Shown: piece by piece, positions 31,706 through 40,621 of the stretch
Numbering within the stretch: position 1 is the first letter of the stretch
Layout of the letters: every line of letters starts with the position of its first letter
Source of the DNA: JANQRZ01 sp965215165
Lineage (GTDB): Bacteria > Bacteroidota > Rhodothermia > Rhodothermales > JANQRZ01
Length of the DNA: 64,000 nt
NCBI GenBank assembly: GCA_965215165.1
Contig: CBDCCX010000006.1
Span: 1,240,001 to 1,304,000, forward strand
Direction: 5' to 3'
Position numbers and translations under genes: made by a program
Notes under the pieces: model-generated
The model's input: the letters and a program-made list of their open reading frames with translations, nothing else
The model's database searches: none
Told to the model about the DNA's origin: nothing

Positions 31706-32758
31706 TCACTCGTCCTCGCCCATCACCTCCACGTCGTCGCCGAGCGTGTTCTCGACGTAGAGCCGCTGCACCAGGACGATCACTACGACCGTGAGCGGCG
31801 TTGCTACGGCCACGCCGACGGCCCCGATCAGGACGCCGAGCAGGAGCTGCGCCGTAATCAGCAGGGCCGGCGGCATCGAGATCACGCGCTCCTGGATGAG
31901 CGGCGTGACGAGGTAGCTCTCCAGAAGCTGCACCGCGAGGTAGATGCCCAGCACCACCAGCATCTGCCCCTCGGGGAGCGCCACGGCCAGCGCCGGGGCC
32001 AGCCCGAGGATCGGGCCGAGGTAGGGCACGAACGAGAACAGCGCCGCGATCAGCCCCAGCGTCAGCGCCAGCGGCACGCCGAAGAGGAACAGCCCCGTCG
32101 CCGTCAGCGCCCCGACGACCAGCATCGACGCGATCCGCCCGAGCAGCCAGTACCGCAGCGCCCGCCCCATCGTCGCCACCACGCTGTCGGCCTCGCGCCG
32201 GTGCTGCGGCGGGACCAGGCGCACGGCCGCGTTCACGTAGAGCGACGGGTTCGCAGCCAGGTAGAGGCCCACGAACACGATGATGAATCCGTTAGCCAGG
32301 ATGCTGAGCACCACCGAGAACGCCGTCGTGATGGTGCTCAGCGTGCTCGCCAAGTCGGGGATCACCTCGCCCGGCGACTCCGGCATCTGCTCCACCACCC
32401 GCTGCCCCCAGCCGTACTGCTCCACCCAGTCCTGGACGTTCTGTGCCGTCTGCGGGAGCTGCTCGGTGAGCACCGGCACCTGCTCGGCGATGCGCGGACC
32501 GACGAACCACCCCATCCCCGCGATCAGGGCCACCAGCACGACCAGCACCGCGCCGAGCGCCACCGGGCGGCGCAGCGGCGTTCGCTGGCTCAGCCACCGC
32601 GCCGCGCCGTGCAGGAAGACCGCCAGCAACACCCCGGCGAAGAGGATCAGCAGCACCGGAGCCGCCGTCCTCAGCACGAAGAACAGCGCCACGGCCCCCA
32701 ACGCTAGGCCGGCAGTGATCGCGGCGCGGCGGGCGTACTCAGAGCGGGAGAGCGTCAT
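31706..32758 (-). CDS. AI-2E family transporter
   Basis: The 350-residue protein has about eight membrane helices in the PerM/AI-2E layout: two N-terminal helices, a soluble middle with LPQTAQNVQDWVEQYGWG, and a block of C-terminal helices with FVGLYLAANP, VPPQHRREADSVV and the conserved FVPYLGPILGLAPALAVAL. The family includes quorum-signal exporters and Na+/H+ antiporters. Location is the inner membrane; the substrate is unknown. It diverges from the next gene across 163 bp. Confidence 0.92.
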   Translation of the reverse strand: MTLSRSEYARRAAITAGLALGAVALFFVLRTAAPVLLILFAGVLLAVFLHGAARWLSQRTPLRRPVALGAVLVVLVALIAGMGWFVGPRIAEQVPVLTEQLPQTAQNVQDWVEQYGWGQRVVEQMPESPGEVIPDLASTLSTITTAFSVVLSILANGFIIVFVGLYLAANPSLYVNAAVRLVPPQHRREADSVVATMGRALRYWLLGRIASMLVVGALTATGLFLFGVPLALTLGLIAALFSFVPYLGPILGLAPALAVALPEGQMLVVLGIYLAVQLLESYLVTPLIQERVISMPPALLITAQLLLGVLIGAVGVAVATPLTVVVIVLVQRLYVENTLGDDVEVMGEDE

Positions 32759-32921
32759 CGACGGGGAGAGAGAAGTGGGAATTAGAGAGAGTACGACCGG
32801 TCTCCGAGCCGGGCGCGGAAAAAGCGCGAGCCGGCCACGCGAAGTTTATGCAGGCTGTGCCTCCGCTGGGAACCCCCCACCCCGCGCCGGGAGTAGGGAC
32901 GTTTTTTTCCTAGACCCTGCT

Positions 32922-33725
32922 ATGCACCTGCCCGCCTCGCTCCCCGCATTCGGCGACGGAGCCCCCGCCATGACCTCCGACACCCCGCCCCTCCTGACCC
33001 AGCACACCCGCAAGGTCCGCGCTCTCAGCCAGGACGAGACCGGCCTCAGCTTCGCCTCGCTCGCCCTCTTCGCCGAGCCGCTCTTCGACCTCTACGACCT
33101 CGACCCGGCCGAGGCGTTCGCCCTGCTCGACGGACACGACACCGACGAGATGACGGTCGCCGTGCTCGAAGCGGCTCGCGTGCTCTGGGCCTACTTCTCC
33201 CTCCCGCCCCGCCAGCGTGCCGCCCGGCACGACGCCCTCGCCGCCTTCCTCCTCGGCCCCGACCCCGAGCCGGACGAGGAGGCCGAGTTCGACCAACTCC
33301 TCGACACCGTCGAGACCCACTGGGACGCGCTGACGGCAGACGACCGCGCCCTCGCCGAGGACGTTGACGCCGAGACCCTGGGCTTCGACGCGCTCCTGGC
33401 CCACCCAGCCTTCGCCCACCCGCCCGAGAGCGAAGCCGCCGCGCCCTCCGAGCTGACCCATGAGGTGAGCCGACTCAGCGAGATCGACGCCCGCGCCCTC
33501 TTCGCCCAGCCGCTGCTGGAGGAGGCCGACCTCGACGACCTCGACGCGGCGATGGAGCGCGCCGACGCCTACTGGACCCTCGCCCACCGCCCCCCTGCTG
33601 AGCGCGATGCCCACCTCGACGAGATCGCCGAGTCCTTCGCCACCGGCAAGGCGGGGCGGGCTGCCGTCCGCACCGAGGCCCAGCGGATGCTCGGCCGTTT
33701 CGCGGTTCTCTTCCCGGAGCGCTGA
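32922..33725 (+). CDS. Acidic alpha-helical protein of unknown function
   Basis: A 267-residue protein if it starts at ATG 32922 (MHLPASLPAFGDGAP), or 251 residues from ATG 32970 (MTSDTPPLL). It is Ala/Asp/Glu/Leu-rich and appears all-alpha, with FEPLF/DLDPAEAFALLDGHD and DARALFAQPLLEEADLDD as the most distinctive segments; a two-fold internal repeat is possible. No signal peptide or membrane helix, so probably cytoplasmic. Upstream sequence to 32280 is antisense to the transporter and was not counted. Not recognised. Confidence 0.75.
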   Translation: MHLPASLPAFGDGAPAMTSDTPPLLTQHTRKVRALSQDETGLSFASLALFAEPLFDLYDLDPAEAFALLDGHDTDEMTVAVLEAARVLWAYFSLPPRQRAARHDALAAFLLGPDPEPDEEAEFDQLLDTVETHWDALTADDRALAEDVDAETLGFDALLAHPAFAHPPESEAAAPSELTHEVSRLSEIDARALFAQPLLEEADLDDLDAAMERADAYWTLAHRPPAERDAHLDEIAESFATGKAGRAAVRTEAQRMLGRFAVLFPER

Positions 33726-33831
33726 GACGGGTCGGTAGGCGGTGAGAGGCTAGGCGGAGAGGCTAGGCGATCTCGCAGGTCGCACCGGGCGGGTACCTTC
33801 GGTCTCCTCCCTCCTGACCATCCACCGAACC

Positions 33832-35013
33832 ATGCCCCGGATCGAACACCTCGGCGTTGCTGTCCGCGATGCCGACGCGGCCGTCGCGCTCTACCAACGC
33901 CTCTTCGGGTATGCGCCCTACAAGCGCGAGCGCGTCGAGCGCGAAGGCGTCGAGACCGTCTTCCTCGACGCGGGCGGGGCCAAGATCGAGCTGCTCGAAT
34001 CCACCCGGCCCGACTCGCCGGTCGCCTCGTTCATCGACAAGCGCGGGGAGGGCCTGCACCACGTCGCCTTCGAGGTCCGCGACCTCCGCGCCACGATGCA
34101 GCGGCTCCGCGCCGAGGGCGTCCGGCTGCTCAGCGACGAGCCCAAGCGCGGGGCCGACGAGAAGCTGGTCTGCTTCGTCCACCCCAAGTCCGCCGGCGGG
34201 GTGCTTGTCGAGTTCTGTCAGCGCGCGCCCGAGCCGCTCGTGCCGGCTTACGCCCCGCTCGGCGACGGACGGATCGCCTACTACCTCGGCGGGCGCAGCG
34301 ACGGCCCGCCGCTCGTCGTGCTCCACGCCGCCCTCGGCTCGACGGAGCTCGAGACCCGGCGGCTCCTCCCCTACCTCAACCAACACTTCAAGACGATCGC
34401 TCTAGACTTTGCCGCACACGGCTGCTCTGACGATTTCGACGAGGAATACCTGACCTTGGAGTTCTTCGCCGAGGCCGTCCCCGCAGTGCTCGATGCGGCC
34501 GGGGTCGAGCGCGCCCACGTCTTCGGTTTCTCGATGGGCGGCTCGGCGGCGCTCTGGGCCGCGCGCCGACACGCCGAGCGCCTCGACCGGCTCGTGGTGC
34601 ATGGCATGAACGTGCAGTGGGACCAGAACGAGGTGGCGACCATGACGAAGGGGATGGACCCGAACACCATGCAGCGCCACGCCCCCCGCTGGGCCGCGCG
34701 CCTCGCCGAGACGCACGGGCAGGACCGCTGGCAGGCCCTCGCCCGCCGGATGATCCGCTTCACCCAAGCCCTCCCCGACCGCCGCTTCGCCGACGAGGAG
34801 CTGGCGCAGATCACCGCCCCGACGCTCGTCTCGGCCGGCGACCGCGACCGCTACTTCCGCCTTGAGCACGCCCTCACCCTGTGGCGCACGCTCCCCGACG
34901 TCCGCCTCGCCGTCCACCCCGGCCTCGACCACCCGATCCAGGGCGTCGATCCGGAGCGCTTCGCCGCGCTCGTGACGGAGTTTTTGCTAGAAGACCGAAC
35001 CCCTGCGGACTGA
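33832..35013 (+). CDS. Methylmalonyl-CoA epimerase fused to an alpha/beta hydrolase
   Basis: The 393-residue protein has two parts. Residues 1-131 are a glyoxalase-fold epimerase like MCE: IEHLGVAVRDADAAVALYQ with His6, GLHHVAFEV with His76/77, and LVEF with Glu127 as likely metal ligands. Residues about 145-393 are an alpha/beta hydrolase: HALGS-type oxyanion region, GFSMGGSAAL with nucleophile Ser234, SAGDRDRYF with the acid, and HPGLDHPIQ with His. MCE interconverts methylmalonyl-CoA epimers in propionate metabolism; the hydrolase could act on a related thioester. Both halves look intact. Confidence 0.85.
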   Translation: MPRIEHLGVAVRDADAAVALYQRLFGYAPYKRERVEREGVETVFLDAGGAKIELLESTRPDSPVASFIDKRGEGLHHVAFEVRDLRATMQRLRAEGVRLLSDEPKRGADEKLVCFVHPKSAGGVLVEFCQRAPEPLVPAYAPLGDGRIAYYLGGRSDGPPLVVLHAALGSTELETRRLLPYLNQHFKTIALDFAAHGCSDDFDEEYLTLEFFAEAVPAVLDAAGVERAHVFGFSMGGSAALWAARRHAERLDRLVVHGMNVQWDQNEVATMTKGMDPNTMQRHAPRWAARLAETHGQDRWQALARRMIRFTQALPDRRFADEELAQITAPTLVSAGDRDRYFRLEHALTLWRTLPDVRLAVHPGLDHPIQGVDPERFAALVTEFLLEDRTPAD

Positions 35014-35072
35014 GAGCACGAGCGCCGCGCAGGGAGGGCAGGCTCGTGGGCAGAGAAGGGAGGGCAACATAG

Positions 35073-35159
35073 CGACCCAGTTCGCGGGACGACCCAGTTC
35101 GCGGGACGACCCAGTTCGCGCGGGACGACCCAGTTCGCGGGACGACCCAGTTCGCGGGG
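35073..35159. repeat. Five-copy 17-bp tandem repeat
   Basis: CGACCCAGTTCGCGGGA at 35073, 35090, 35107 (19 bp, with an extra CG), 35126 and 35143 (last base G). It lies in the gap between two genes. There is no spacer between copies, so it is not CRISPR. Confidence 0.92.
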
Positions 35160-35270
35160 TGGTATAGCAGGATTCTCCTGTCCCGCCGGGCAGGAGGAAC
35201 GGGCCTCGGCCTGTGCAGTGCGAGGGGTCCGCTCCTGCGGCCCGATCCGTCTGTCCGACCCGTCGCTGCC

Positions 35271-35639
35271 ATGACCGCCGTGCTCCCGTTCGTATTCGCC
35301 CTCGGTGCCCTCGTCGGCATCGCGATGGCCGTCACGCACTTCCGGGGCAAGGAGTCGCCGGTGGGATGGGGCTGGCTCCACGGGGCGTTCGTGCTGAGCG
35401 GGATCGTTATGCTCGTGGTCTTGCTCTTGGGCGCGGGCGAAGAGGGGCGAGGCGAGCCGGGCACCGGCTGGCTGATCCTGGGGTTGTTCGTGTTAGCCGC
35501 GCTCGCCGGGGGGTTCCTCTACGTCCGGCAGCAGCAGGGCAAGCCGTGGCCTGGCCTGGTCATCCTGGCGCATGGAGCCACGGCCCTCACCGCCGTCGTG
35601 CTCTTGACGCTGTGGCTCCTGAGCTACTACGGCGCTTGA
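35271..35639 (+). CDS. Small four-helix membrane protein
   Basis: The 122-residue protein has four predicted membrane helices (about 4-22, 36-52, 66-83 and 97-117) separated by short charged loops (HFRGKESPVG, GAGEEGRGEPG, VRQQQGKPWP). I do not recognise the family. The start ATG at 35271 begins the first helix immediately. It is isolated: the repeat lies upstream, and the convergent SDR gene is 49 bp downstream. Confidence 0.7.
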   Translation: MTAVLPFVFALGALVGIAMAVTHFRGKESPVGWGWLHGAFVLSGIVMLVVLLLGAGEEGRGEPGTGWLILGLFVLAALAGGFLYVRQQQGKPWPGLVILAHGATALTAVVLLTLWLLSYYGA

Positions 35640-35688
35640 CCCGGGCTCTTGAAAGGCGGCTCCGGTCGCTACGCGTGGGGCTCAGCCG

Positions 35689-36711
35689 TCATAGGCGTCG
35701 CGGGCCGGACAGCTCGTTGTTCCGCTCGGCGGCCTCGTCGCCGAGGTGCGTCAGCGGCGACGGGGCGAGGGCGGAGGCGCTCGCCCAGCCCTTCTGCGGA
35801 CGGTTCCCCTCCGGGCCGGTCGGGCCGGGCAGCGCCCGCGCGGCAAGCTTCATCACGCCCGCCGTGAGGCCCGGCGCGAGAGCGTTCGCCGCGTGGAGCA
35901 GCTTCGCCTGCGGCGTCAAGATCAGCCGCGCCTGCCCGGCGGCGCACGCCGCGACGATCCGGCGGGCAGCGGAGGCCGCACTCATCGAGACGAAGGGCAG
36001 CGAGGCGGCGGCGGCGAACCACGCGAACTCCGCCTCGTGGCGGCCCTTGAACCACGCCTGCACGTGCGACCCGGTCCGCATCAGGCCGGGGCAGACCGTC
36101 GTGACGCGGATGCCGTCGGCGGCGAGCGCGGCGCGGAGGCCGTCGGAGAGGCCCGTGAGCGCGTGCTTGCTCAGGCTGTAGGGCAGCAGGTGCGGCACGG
36201 CCACCAGCCCGCCGATGCTCGATATGTTGACGATCCGCCCACCGGTGGGCTGCGCGCGCATGATGGGTGTGGCGGCCCGCGTCGTGTGGAGCGGTCCCCA
36301 GACGTGGACCGCGAGGGCCTGCTCGACGTCCTCGGGCGTCATGTGCTCCTGCGGCCCGACCTGGATCACGCCGGCGTTGTTGACGAGCACGTCGAGGCCG
36401 CCGCGCTCCTCGGCGATGCGCCGGACCGCGCCGAGGACCTCGTCGGGGCGGGTAACGTCGCACGGGTAGACGCGCACGTCGGCCCCGGCGAGGTCGGCGC
36501 GGGCGCGCTCCAGCTCGGCGGGGTCGCGGGCGACGAGCGCGAGGCGGGCACCCTCGGCGGCGAAGCACCGCGCCAGCTCCAGCCCCAGCCCGCGCGACCC
36601 GCCCGTGATGACGACCGACGCGCCGACGAAGTCGACGCGGCGGCTCCGGCGGAGCGCCCACCGCGCGGCCAGGGTGCTCGCTCCTGCAATCGCTACGGTC
36701 GTCGCACGCAC
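35689..36711 (-). CDS. Short-chain dehydrogenase/reductase
   Basis: The 340-residue protein has the classical SDR fold: TGGSRGLGLELA for cofactor binding, NNAGVIQ, Ser of ISSIGG, and YSLSKHA with the catalytic Tyr-x3-Lys. A C-terminal extension of about 90 residues may be membrane-associated or regulatory. The start is GTG at 36711. It belongs to the minus-strand redox/stress cluster and overlaps the truncated ChaB gene upstream by 19 bp. Substrate unknown. Confidence 0.87.
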   Translation of the reverse strand: MRATTVAIAGASTLAARWALRRSRRVDFVGASVVITGGSRGLGLELARCFAAEGARLALVARDPAELERARADLAGADVRVYPCDVTRPDEVLGAVRRIAEERGGLDVLVNNAGVIQVGPQEHMTPEDVEQALAVHVWGPLHTTRAATPIMRAQPTGGRIVNISSIGGLVAVPHLLPYSLSKHALTGLSDGLRAALAADGIRVTTVCPGLMRTGSHVQAWFKGRHEAEFAWFAAAASLPFVSMSAASAARRIVAACAAGQARLILTPQAKLLHAANALAPGLTAGVMKLAARALPGPTGPEGNRPQKGWASASALAPSPLTHLGDEAAERNNELSGPRRL

Positions 36712-36848
36712 GTCGGTCCTGTGGCTCGTGGGGAAAAGGCGGACTCGTCCCAGGCGTCGCTGTAGGCGGACTGGTAGATCTCCTGCCCGTGCTCCGGCAG
36801 GCTGCTCTTGACCGAGTCGGGAAGCTCGCTCAGGGTGTCGTAGGGCAT
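36693..36848 (-). pseudogene. ChaB-like N-terminal fragment
   Basis: The 51-residue frame begins MPYDTLSELPDSVKSSLPEH and continues GQEIYQSAYSDAWDE, matching the start of the ChaB family (normally about 60-76 residues). After residue 35 the similarity stops and the tail SAFSPRATGPTCVRRP is unrelated, overlapping the SDR start. It therefore looks truncated. ChaB-like proteins occur in stress clusters of many bacteria. It is too short for confident function. Confidence 0.65.
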
Positions 36849-36886
36849 CGGACCGGGGGGCGAGGGGAAGAGAGAGGTTGGCTTCG

Positions 36887-38053
36887 TCAGGGCTGTAGGA
36901 CGACCTTGACGCAGCCGTCCTGCTTGTGCTTGAACGTCTCGTACATCTCGGGCGCGTCGCCGAGGGCTTTCCGGTGGGTGATCAGGAACGTCGTGTCCAC
37001 CTCGCCGGCCTCGATGTGGCCCATCAGCTTGGGGAGGTACTTCTGCACGTGCGTCTGGCCCATCTTGAACGTCAGCCCCTTGCCGAAGGCCGCCCCGAGG
37101 TTGAGCTTGTCCACGACGCCGCCGTAGACGCCCGCGAGCGAGACGGTGCCGCCCTTGCCGCACGCCTGGATCGCCTCGCGGAGCGCCGTCGGGCGGTCGG
37201 TCTGGAGGCGGAGCTGCTGCTTGGCCCAGTCGTAGGCCCCCATGACCCCGAACCCGTGCGCCTCCAACCCGACCGCGTCGATGCAGGCGTCGGGGCCGCG
37301 CCCGGCCGTCATCTCTTTGAGCGCGCCGAAGACGCTCTCGTCGGCGTAGTTGAGCGTCTCGGCCCCGGCGCGCCGCGCCATCGCCAGCCGCTCGGGGAAG
37401 CGGTCGATCGCGATGACACGCCCCGCCCCGAGGAGCAGCGCGCTCTGGATGCAGAACAGCCCTACGGGTCCGCAGCCCCAGACCGCGACCACGTCGCCGC
37501 CCTCGATCCCGCAGTTGAGCGCGGCCTGGTAGCCGGTCGGGAAGATGTCCGAGAGGAAGAGGACCTCCTCGTCGCTCAGCCCGTCGGGGACCTTGATCGG
37601 GCCGACGTCGGCGTAGGGGACACGGGCGTACTCGGCCTGGCCGCCGGCGTAGCCGCCGAGCATGTGGCTGTAGCCGTAGAGCCCGGCCGGGCTGTAGCCG
37701 TAGGCGGTCTCGGCGATGGCGGCGTTCGGGTTCGAGTTGTCGCAGAGGCTGTACTCCTCGCGCCCGCAGTAGTGGCAGTGCCCGCACGAGATCGGGAAGG
37801 GCACCACGACCCGGTCGCCGCGCTTGAGGTTCTTCACCTCGGAGCCGACCTCGACGACCTCGCCCATGAACTCGTGGCCGAGGATGTCGCCGGCCTCCAT
37901 CGTCGGGATGTAGCCGTCGTAGAGGTGGAGGTCGGAGCCGCAGATCGCCGTCAGGCTGATGTCGATGATAGCGTCGGTGGGGCTGAGGATCGTGGGGTCG
38001 GGCACGGTCTCGACGCGGACGTCGCCGGTGCCGTACCAGCAGAGGGCTTTCAT
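36887..38053 (-). CDS. Zinc-dependent alcohol dehydrogenase
   Basis: The 388-residue protein is a medium-chain dehydrogenase of the glutathione-independent formaldehyde-dehydrogenase-like group. ICGSDLHLYDG gives the catalytic Cys, GHEFMGEVV the catalytic His-Glu, and the structural zinc region CGHCHYCGREEYSLC has four Cys. WGCGPVGLFC binds NAD(P). Zinc ligands are intact. It probably oxidises an alcohol or aldehyde; the exact substrate is unclear. It lies in the stress cluster, upstream of the ChaB fragment on the same strand. Confidence 0.92.
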   Translation of the reverse strand: MKALCWYGTGDVRVETVPDPTILSPTDAIIDISLTAICGSDLHLYDGYIPTMEAGDILGHEFMGEVVEVGSEVKNLKRGDRVVVPFPISCGHCHYCGREEYSLCDNSNPNAAIAETAYGYSPAGLYGYSHMLGGYAGGQAEYARVPYADVGPIKVPDGLSDEEVLFLSDIFPTGYQAALNCGIEGGDVVAVWGCGPVGLFCIQSALLLGAGRVIAIDRFPERLAMARRAGAETLNYADESVFGALKEMTAGRGPDACIDAVGLEAHGFGVMGAYDWAKQQLRLQTDRPTALREAIQACGKGGTVSLAGVYGGVVDKLNLGAAFGKGLTFKMGQTHVQKYLPKLMGHIEAGEVDTTFLITHRKALGDAPEMYETFKHKQDGCVKVVLQP

Positions 38054-38102
38054 GGGGAGAGGGAGAGGAGGAGGAAAAGGGGGGAGTCAGGGAGCGCCAG
38101 GG

Positions 38103-38900
38103 TCAGGCGTCGTCGGCCGAGCCTGGCTCGGCCATCTGGCGGTGCTGCTCGGCCTTGACGGTCTCGGGGAGCACGTTCGCGACGGCGCTCTGGAGCTTCG
38201 TCTTGAGGCCGCCCCCGACGACGTGGTCGTCCCCGGCCATGAGCGCCTCGAAGCCCTGCCGCGCGACCTTGGCGGGGTCCGCCTTCTCACCCGAGGCCAC
38301 GGACGTGTCCTCCATGTCGGCGCGGCGGAAGAAATCGGTATCGGTGGCACCCGGCATAAGCGCCGTGACGGTTACGCCGGTGTCCTTGAGCTCGTTGCGG
38401 AGGGCCTCGGCGAACATCAGGTCGAACGCCTTCGAGGCGTTGTAGACGGCCATGAAGGTGCCGGGCATCTGAGCGGCGATGGACGCCGTGACGAGGACGC
38501 GGCCCTGCCCGCGCGCGACCATGCCGGGCAGCACGCGCTTGGCGAGGTGGACCGTCGAGGCGACGTTGAGCTGGATCAGGCGCAGCTCGTCCCCGAGCGG
38601 CGTCTCGACGAAGGCCCCGTTGACGCCGACGCCCGCGTTGAGCGCGAGGGCGTCGACCGGCTGCTCGCCCTCGCGGATGTAGGCGTAGAGCGCCTCGACG
38701 CCGTCGTAGGCCGCGAGGTCGGTGCGGAAGGTGTCGACGTCGGTGCCGAAGACTTCGACCTCGCGCGCGGCGGCGTCGAGCTCCTCGTCTTCGGCGCAGA
38801 GGAGGAGGTCGAAGCCGTGCTCGGCGAACTGCTTGGCGAGCTCGAGGCCGATGCCGGAGGAGGCACCGGTGACGACGGCGAAGGAGCGGGGGGATTCCAT
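38103..38900 (-). CDS. Short-chain dehydrogenase/reductase
   Basis: The 265-residue protein is a classical SDR: TGASSGIGLELAKQFAEHG at the N-terminus, NAGVGVNG in the middle, then Ser in VTASIAAQ and YNASKAFDL with the catalytic Tyr-x3-Lys. Its C-terminal tail from about residue 225 (VVGGGLKTKLQSAVANVLPE) is typical of SDRs found in bacterial stress clusters. It lies 49 bp upstream of the alcohol dehydrogenase on the same strand, probably in one operon. Confidence 0.93.
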   Translation of the reverse strand: MESPRSFAVVTGASSGIGLELAKQFAEHGFDLLLCAEDEELDAAAREVEVFGTDVDTFRTDLAAYDGVEALYAYIREGEQPVDALALNAGVGVNGAFVETPLGDELRLIQLNVASTVHLAKRVLPGMVARGQGRVLVTASIAAQMPGTFMAVYNASKAFDLMFAEALRNELKDTGVTVTALMPGATDTDFFRRADMEDTSVASGEKADPAKVARQGFEALMAGDDHVVGGGLKTKLQSAVANVLPETVKAEQHRQMAEPGSADDA

Positions 38901-38963
38901 TAGGAGACAGGGGTTGGGTGGGAAGAGGGCCGGGTGGGAAGGGGAGGCAGGAGGCGTCCTGGG

Positions 38964-39689
38964 TCAGCTGCGGCCGGAGGGCTGGCCGTCGGTCGTGGGG
39001 ACGGTGCCGACCTCCATGACGTGCTTGAAGCGGCGGACATCCTCCTTCACGAGTTGCTCGAAGACGGGGGTAAGCAGGCCGGCCAGGGCGCGGCCGGCGT
39101 CGCCGGCGGGGGGGCGGTAGGAGATGCGGACCTCGACCTCAGTGCCGCGCCCGCCGGGGGCATCGCGGAAGCGGACCTCGCCCGCGTTCTCGACCTCGCT
39201 GCCCGGCACCGAGCGCCACGCGAGTCGCTCGCCCTCCTGGTCGTCGACGACCTCGGCGTCCCATTCGAGCGTCGCCCCCAGCCCCGGCACGTCGGCCGTC
39301 CAGCGGGAGCGCCCGCCGTCGAGGCGTCGGACGTCGCGGAGGTGCTCCATGAACGTCGGGAGGTTTTGGAGCTTCCGCCAGTAGGCGTAGACCTCGCCGC
39401 GCGGGGCCTGCACCGTGACGGCGGTCGTGAGGTCGAGCGCGTCGCGGCGCTCGCCGGATGTGTCGCGGCCGGTGGCCTCGTTGACGGGGCAGTAGCCCGA
39501 GAGGCCGCGCACCACGAGCGCGCCGCCGCCCAGCGCGAGCGCCAGCCCGCCGAGCGAGCCGCGCCCCAGCCCGAGCGCGACGAGCGCCGCGCCCCCGGCT
39601 GCCGAAGCGACGCGCTCGCCCGGTCCTACGTTGACGTGGTCCGACCCGCTCGTGGGCGGGGTGAGCGAGGTGGTTCGGTAAGCGGTCAT
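38964..39689 (-). CDS. SRPBCC-domain membrane protein
   Basis: The 241-residue protein has an N-terminal DUF2892-like part with one or two hydrophobic helices (about 30-62, containing YCPVNEATGRDT). It is followed by an SRPBCC/polyketide-cyclase-like domain (about 82-235, with APRGEVYAYWRKLQNLPTFM). SRPBCC folds bind hydrophobic ligands. It stands in the stress cluster with the SDR downstream. Function unknown. Confidence 0.85.
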   Translation of the reverse strand: MTAYRTTSLTPPTSGSDHVNVGPGERVASAAGGAALVALGLGRGSLGGLALALGGGALVVRGLSGYCPVNEATGRDTSGERRDALDLTTAVTVQAPRGEVYAYWRKLQNLPTFMEHLRDVRRLDGGRSRWTADVPGLGATLEWDAEVVDDQEGERLAWRSVPGSEVENAGEVRFRDAPGGRGTEVEVRISYRPPAGDAGRALAGLLTPVFEQLVKEDVRRFKHVMEVGTVPTTDGQPSGRS

Positions 39690-39755
39690 GGGGAGAGAGG
39701 TCAGAGAGGTAAAAAGTGCTCGCCGGGGGGGCCGAGACGAGAGCAGTGGCGTCGG

Positions 39756-40211
39756 TCAGTCCGCAGGCTCAGCTCGTGCTGCGTGCCGCCGGCAGTACCA
39801 GCCCGTGAGACCGCCCCAGATCAGGCAGTTCCCGACGACGCCGAGCACGTTCGGGAGCGCTCGCCCGCCGAAGAACGGCCGCTTCCCCATGAGCGGGGCG
39901 ACGGCGGCCCCCTCGTAGAGCAGCGGGAGCACGCCGAAGAGTGCCCCCTTCAGCGGGGTTGGGTTCTTAACAGAAGCGGCGAAGAGCGCGCCCCACGCCC
40001 CGCCGCCGACGGCGAAGAGAGCGCTCCCAAGCACCGTCGCCCGAGGCCGCGGCCCGCCGAACATCCCCTGCCACGTCTCCGGCGGCGGGAACTCGTCGGC
40101 GGAGACGAGGCCGATGGGGCGGCCGAGCGCCGTCGCCGCGACCGTCGCCGCGCCAGCAAGAGTGCCGCCGGCGAACCCGGCGTTGAGGGGAGCTTTCGCA
40201 GAGACTTTCAT
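39756..40211 (-). CDS. Membrane protein of unknown function
   Basis: The 151-residue protein has three to four hydrophobic segments, such as FAGGTLAGAATVAATALG, VLGSALFAVGGGAWGALF and NVLGVVGNCLIWGGLTGWY. No family recognised. It lies in the minus-strand cluster, 29 bp downstream of the next gene and 66 bp upstream of the SRPBCC gene. Confidence 0.68.
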   Translation of the reverse strand: MKVSAKAPLNAGFAGGTLAGAATVAATALGRPIGLVSADEFPPPETWQGMFGGPRPRATVLGSALFAVGGGAWGALFAASVKNPTPLKGALFGVLPLLYEGAAVAPLMGKRPFFGGRALPNVLGVVGNCLIWGGLTGWYCRRHAARAEPAD

Positions 40212-40240
40212 GGGAGCGGTGATTTAGCGATTGAAGTGGT

Positions 40241-40564
40241 TTAGCGATTGAAGAGTTGGCCGAGGGCCTTGCGCGCCTCCGGGAGCACGAGCGGGAGCGA
40301 CACCAGCAAGGCCAGGTTCGCCGCCTGGCAGTAGGCGCAGAGCGCCTTGTTCTCAGCCCACTCCTCACGCGCCAACGTCAGGTTCGTCGCCATGTCGCTT
40401 GCCACCTTCGCCGCGAGCGCGAGCGGGAGCCACGGTGCACGCTCGGCGCGGTCCTGGCCGCCGGCCCCGCCGCCGATGGCCTGCTGGAGCGCCTTGGCGA
40501 AGACCGGGTTCGGGGCGTCGACGCGCACCGGGTACTGGAGCTTGCCGCCGTCGTGGTAGAACAT
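40241..40564 (-). CDS. Small protein with manganese-catalase-like N-terminus and a CxxC-bearing membrane half
   Basis: The 107-residue protein begins MFYHDGGKLQYPVRVDAPNP and continues VFAKALQQAIGG, close to the N-terminus of manganese catalases, but the catalase body is missing. The second half, with WAENKALCAYCQAANLALL, has a CxxC motif and a hydrophobic helix. This looks like a chimera. Function unknown; a redox role in the stress cluster is plausible but inferred. Start ATG at 40564 is supported by the match to the catalase N-terminus. Confidence 0.65.
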   Translation of the reverse strand: MFYHDGGKLQYPVRVDAPNPVFAKALQQAIGGGAGGQDRAERAPWLPLALAAKVASDMATNLTLAREEWAENKALCAYCQAANLALLVSLPLVLPEARKALGQLFNR

Positions 40565-40621
40565 GGAGGTGGGGGTTGAGAGATTGGAGGTGGACAGAGG
40601 TGCGGTGGAGGGGCAGCGGGC

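Noticed and set aside
35073..35159. Possible CRISPR array
   Set aside because: Copies are directly adjacent without spacers and only 17 bp long; simple tandem repeat.
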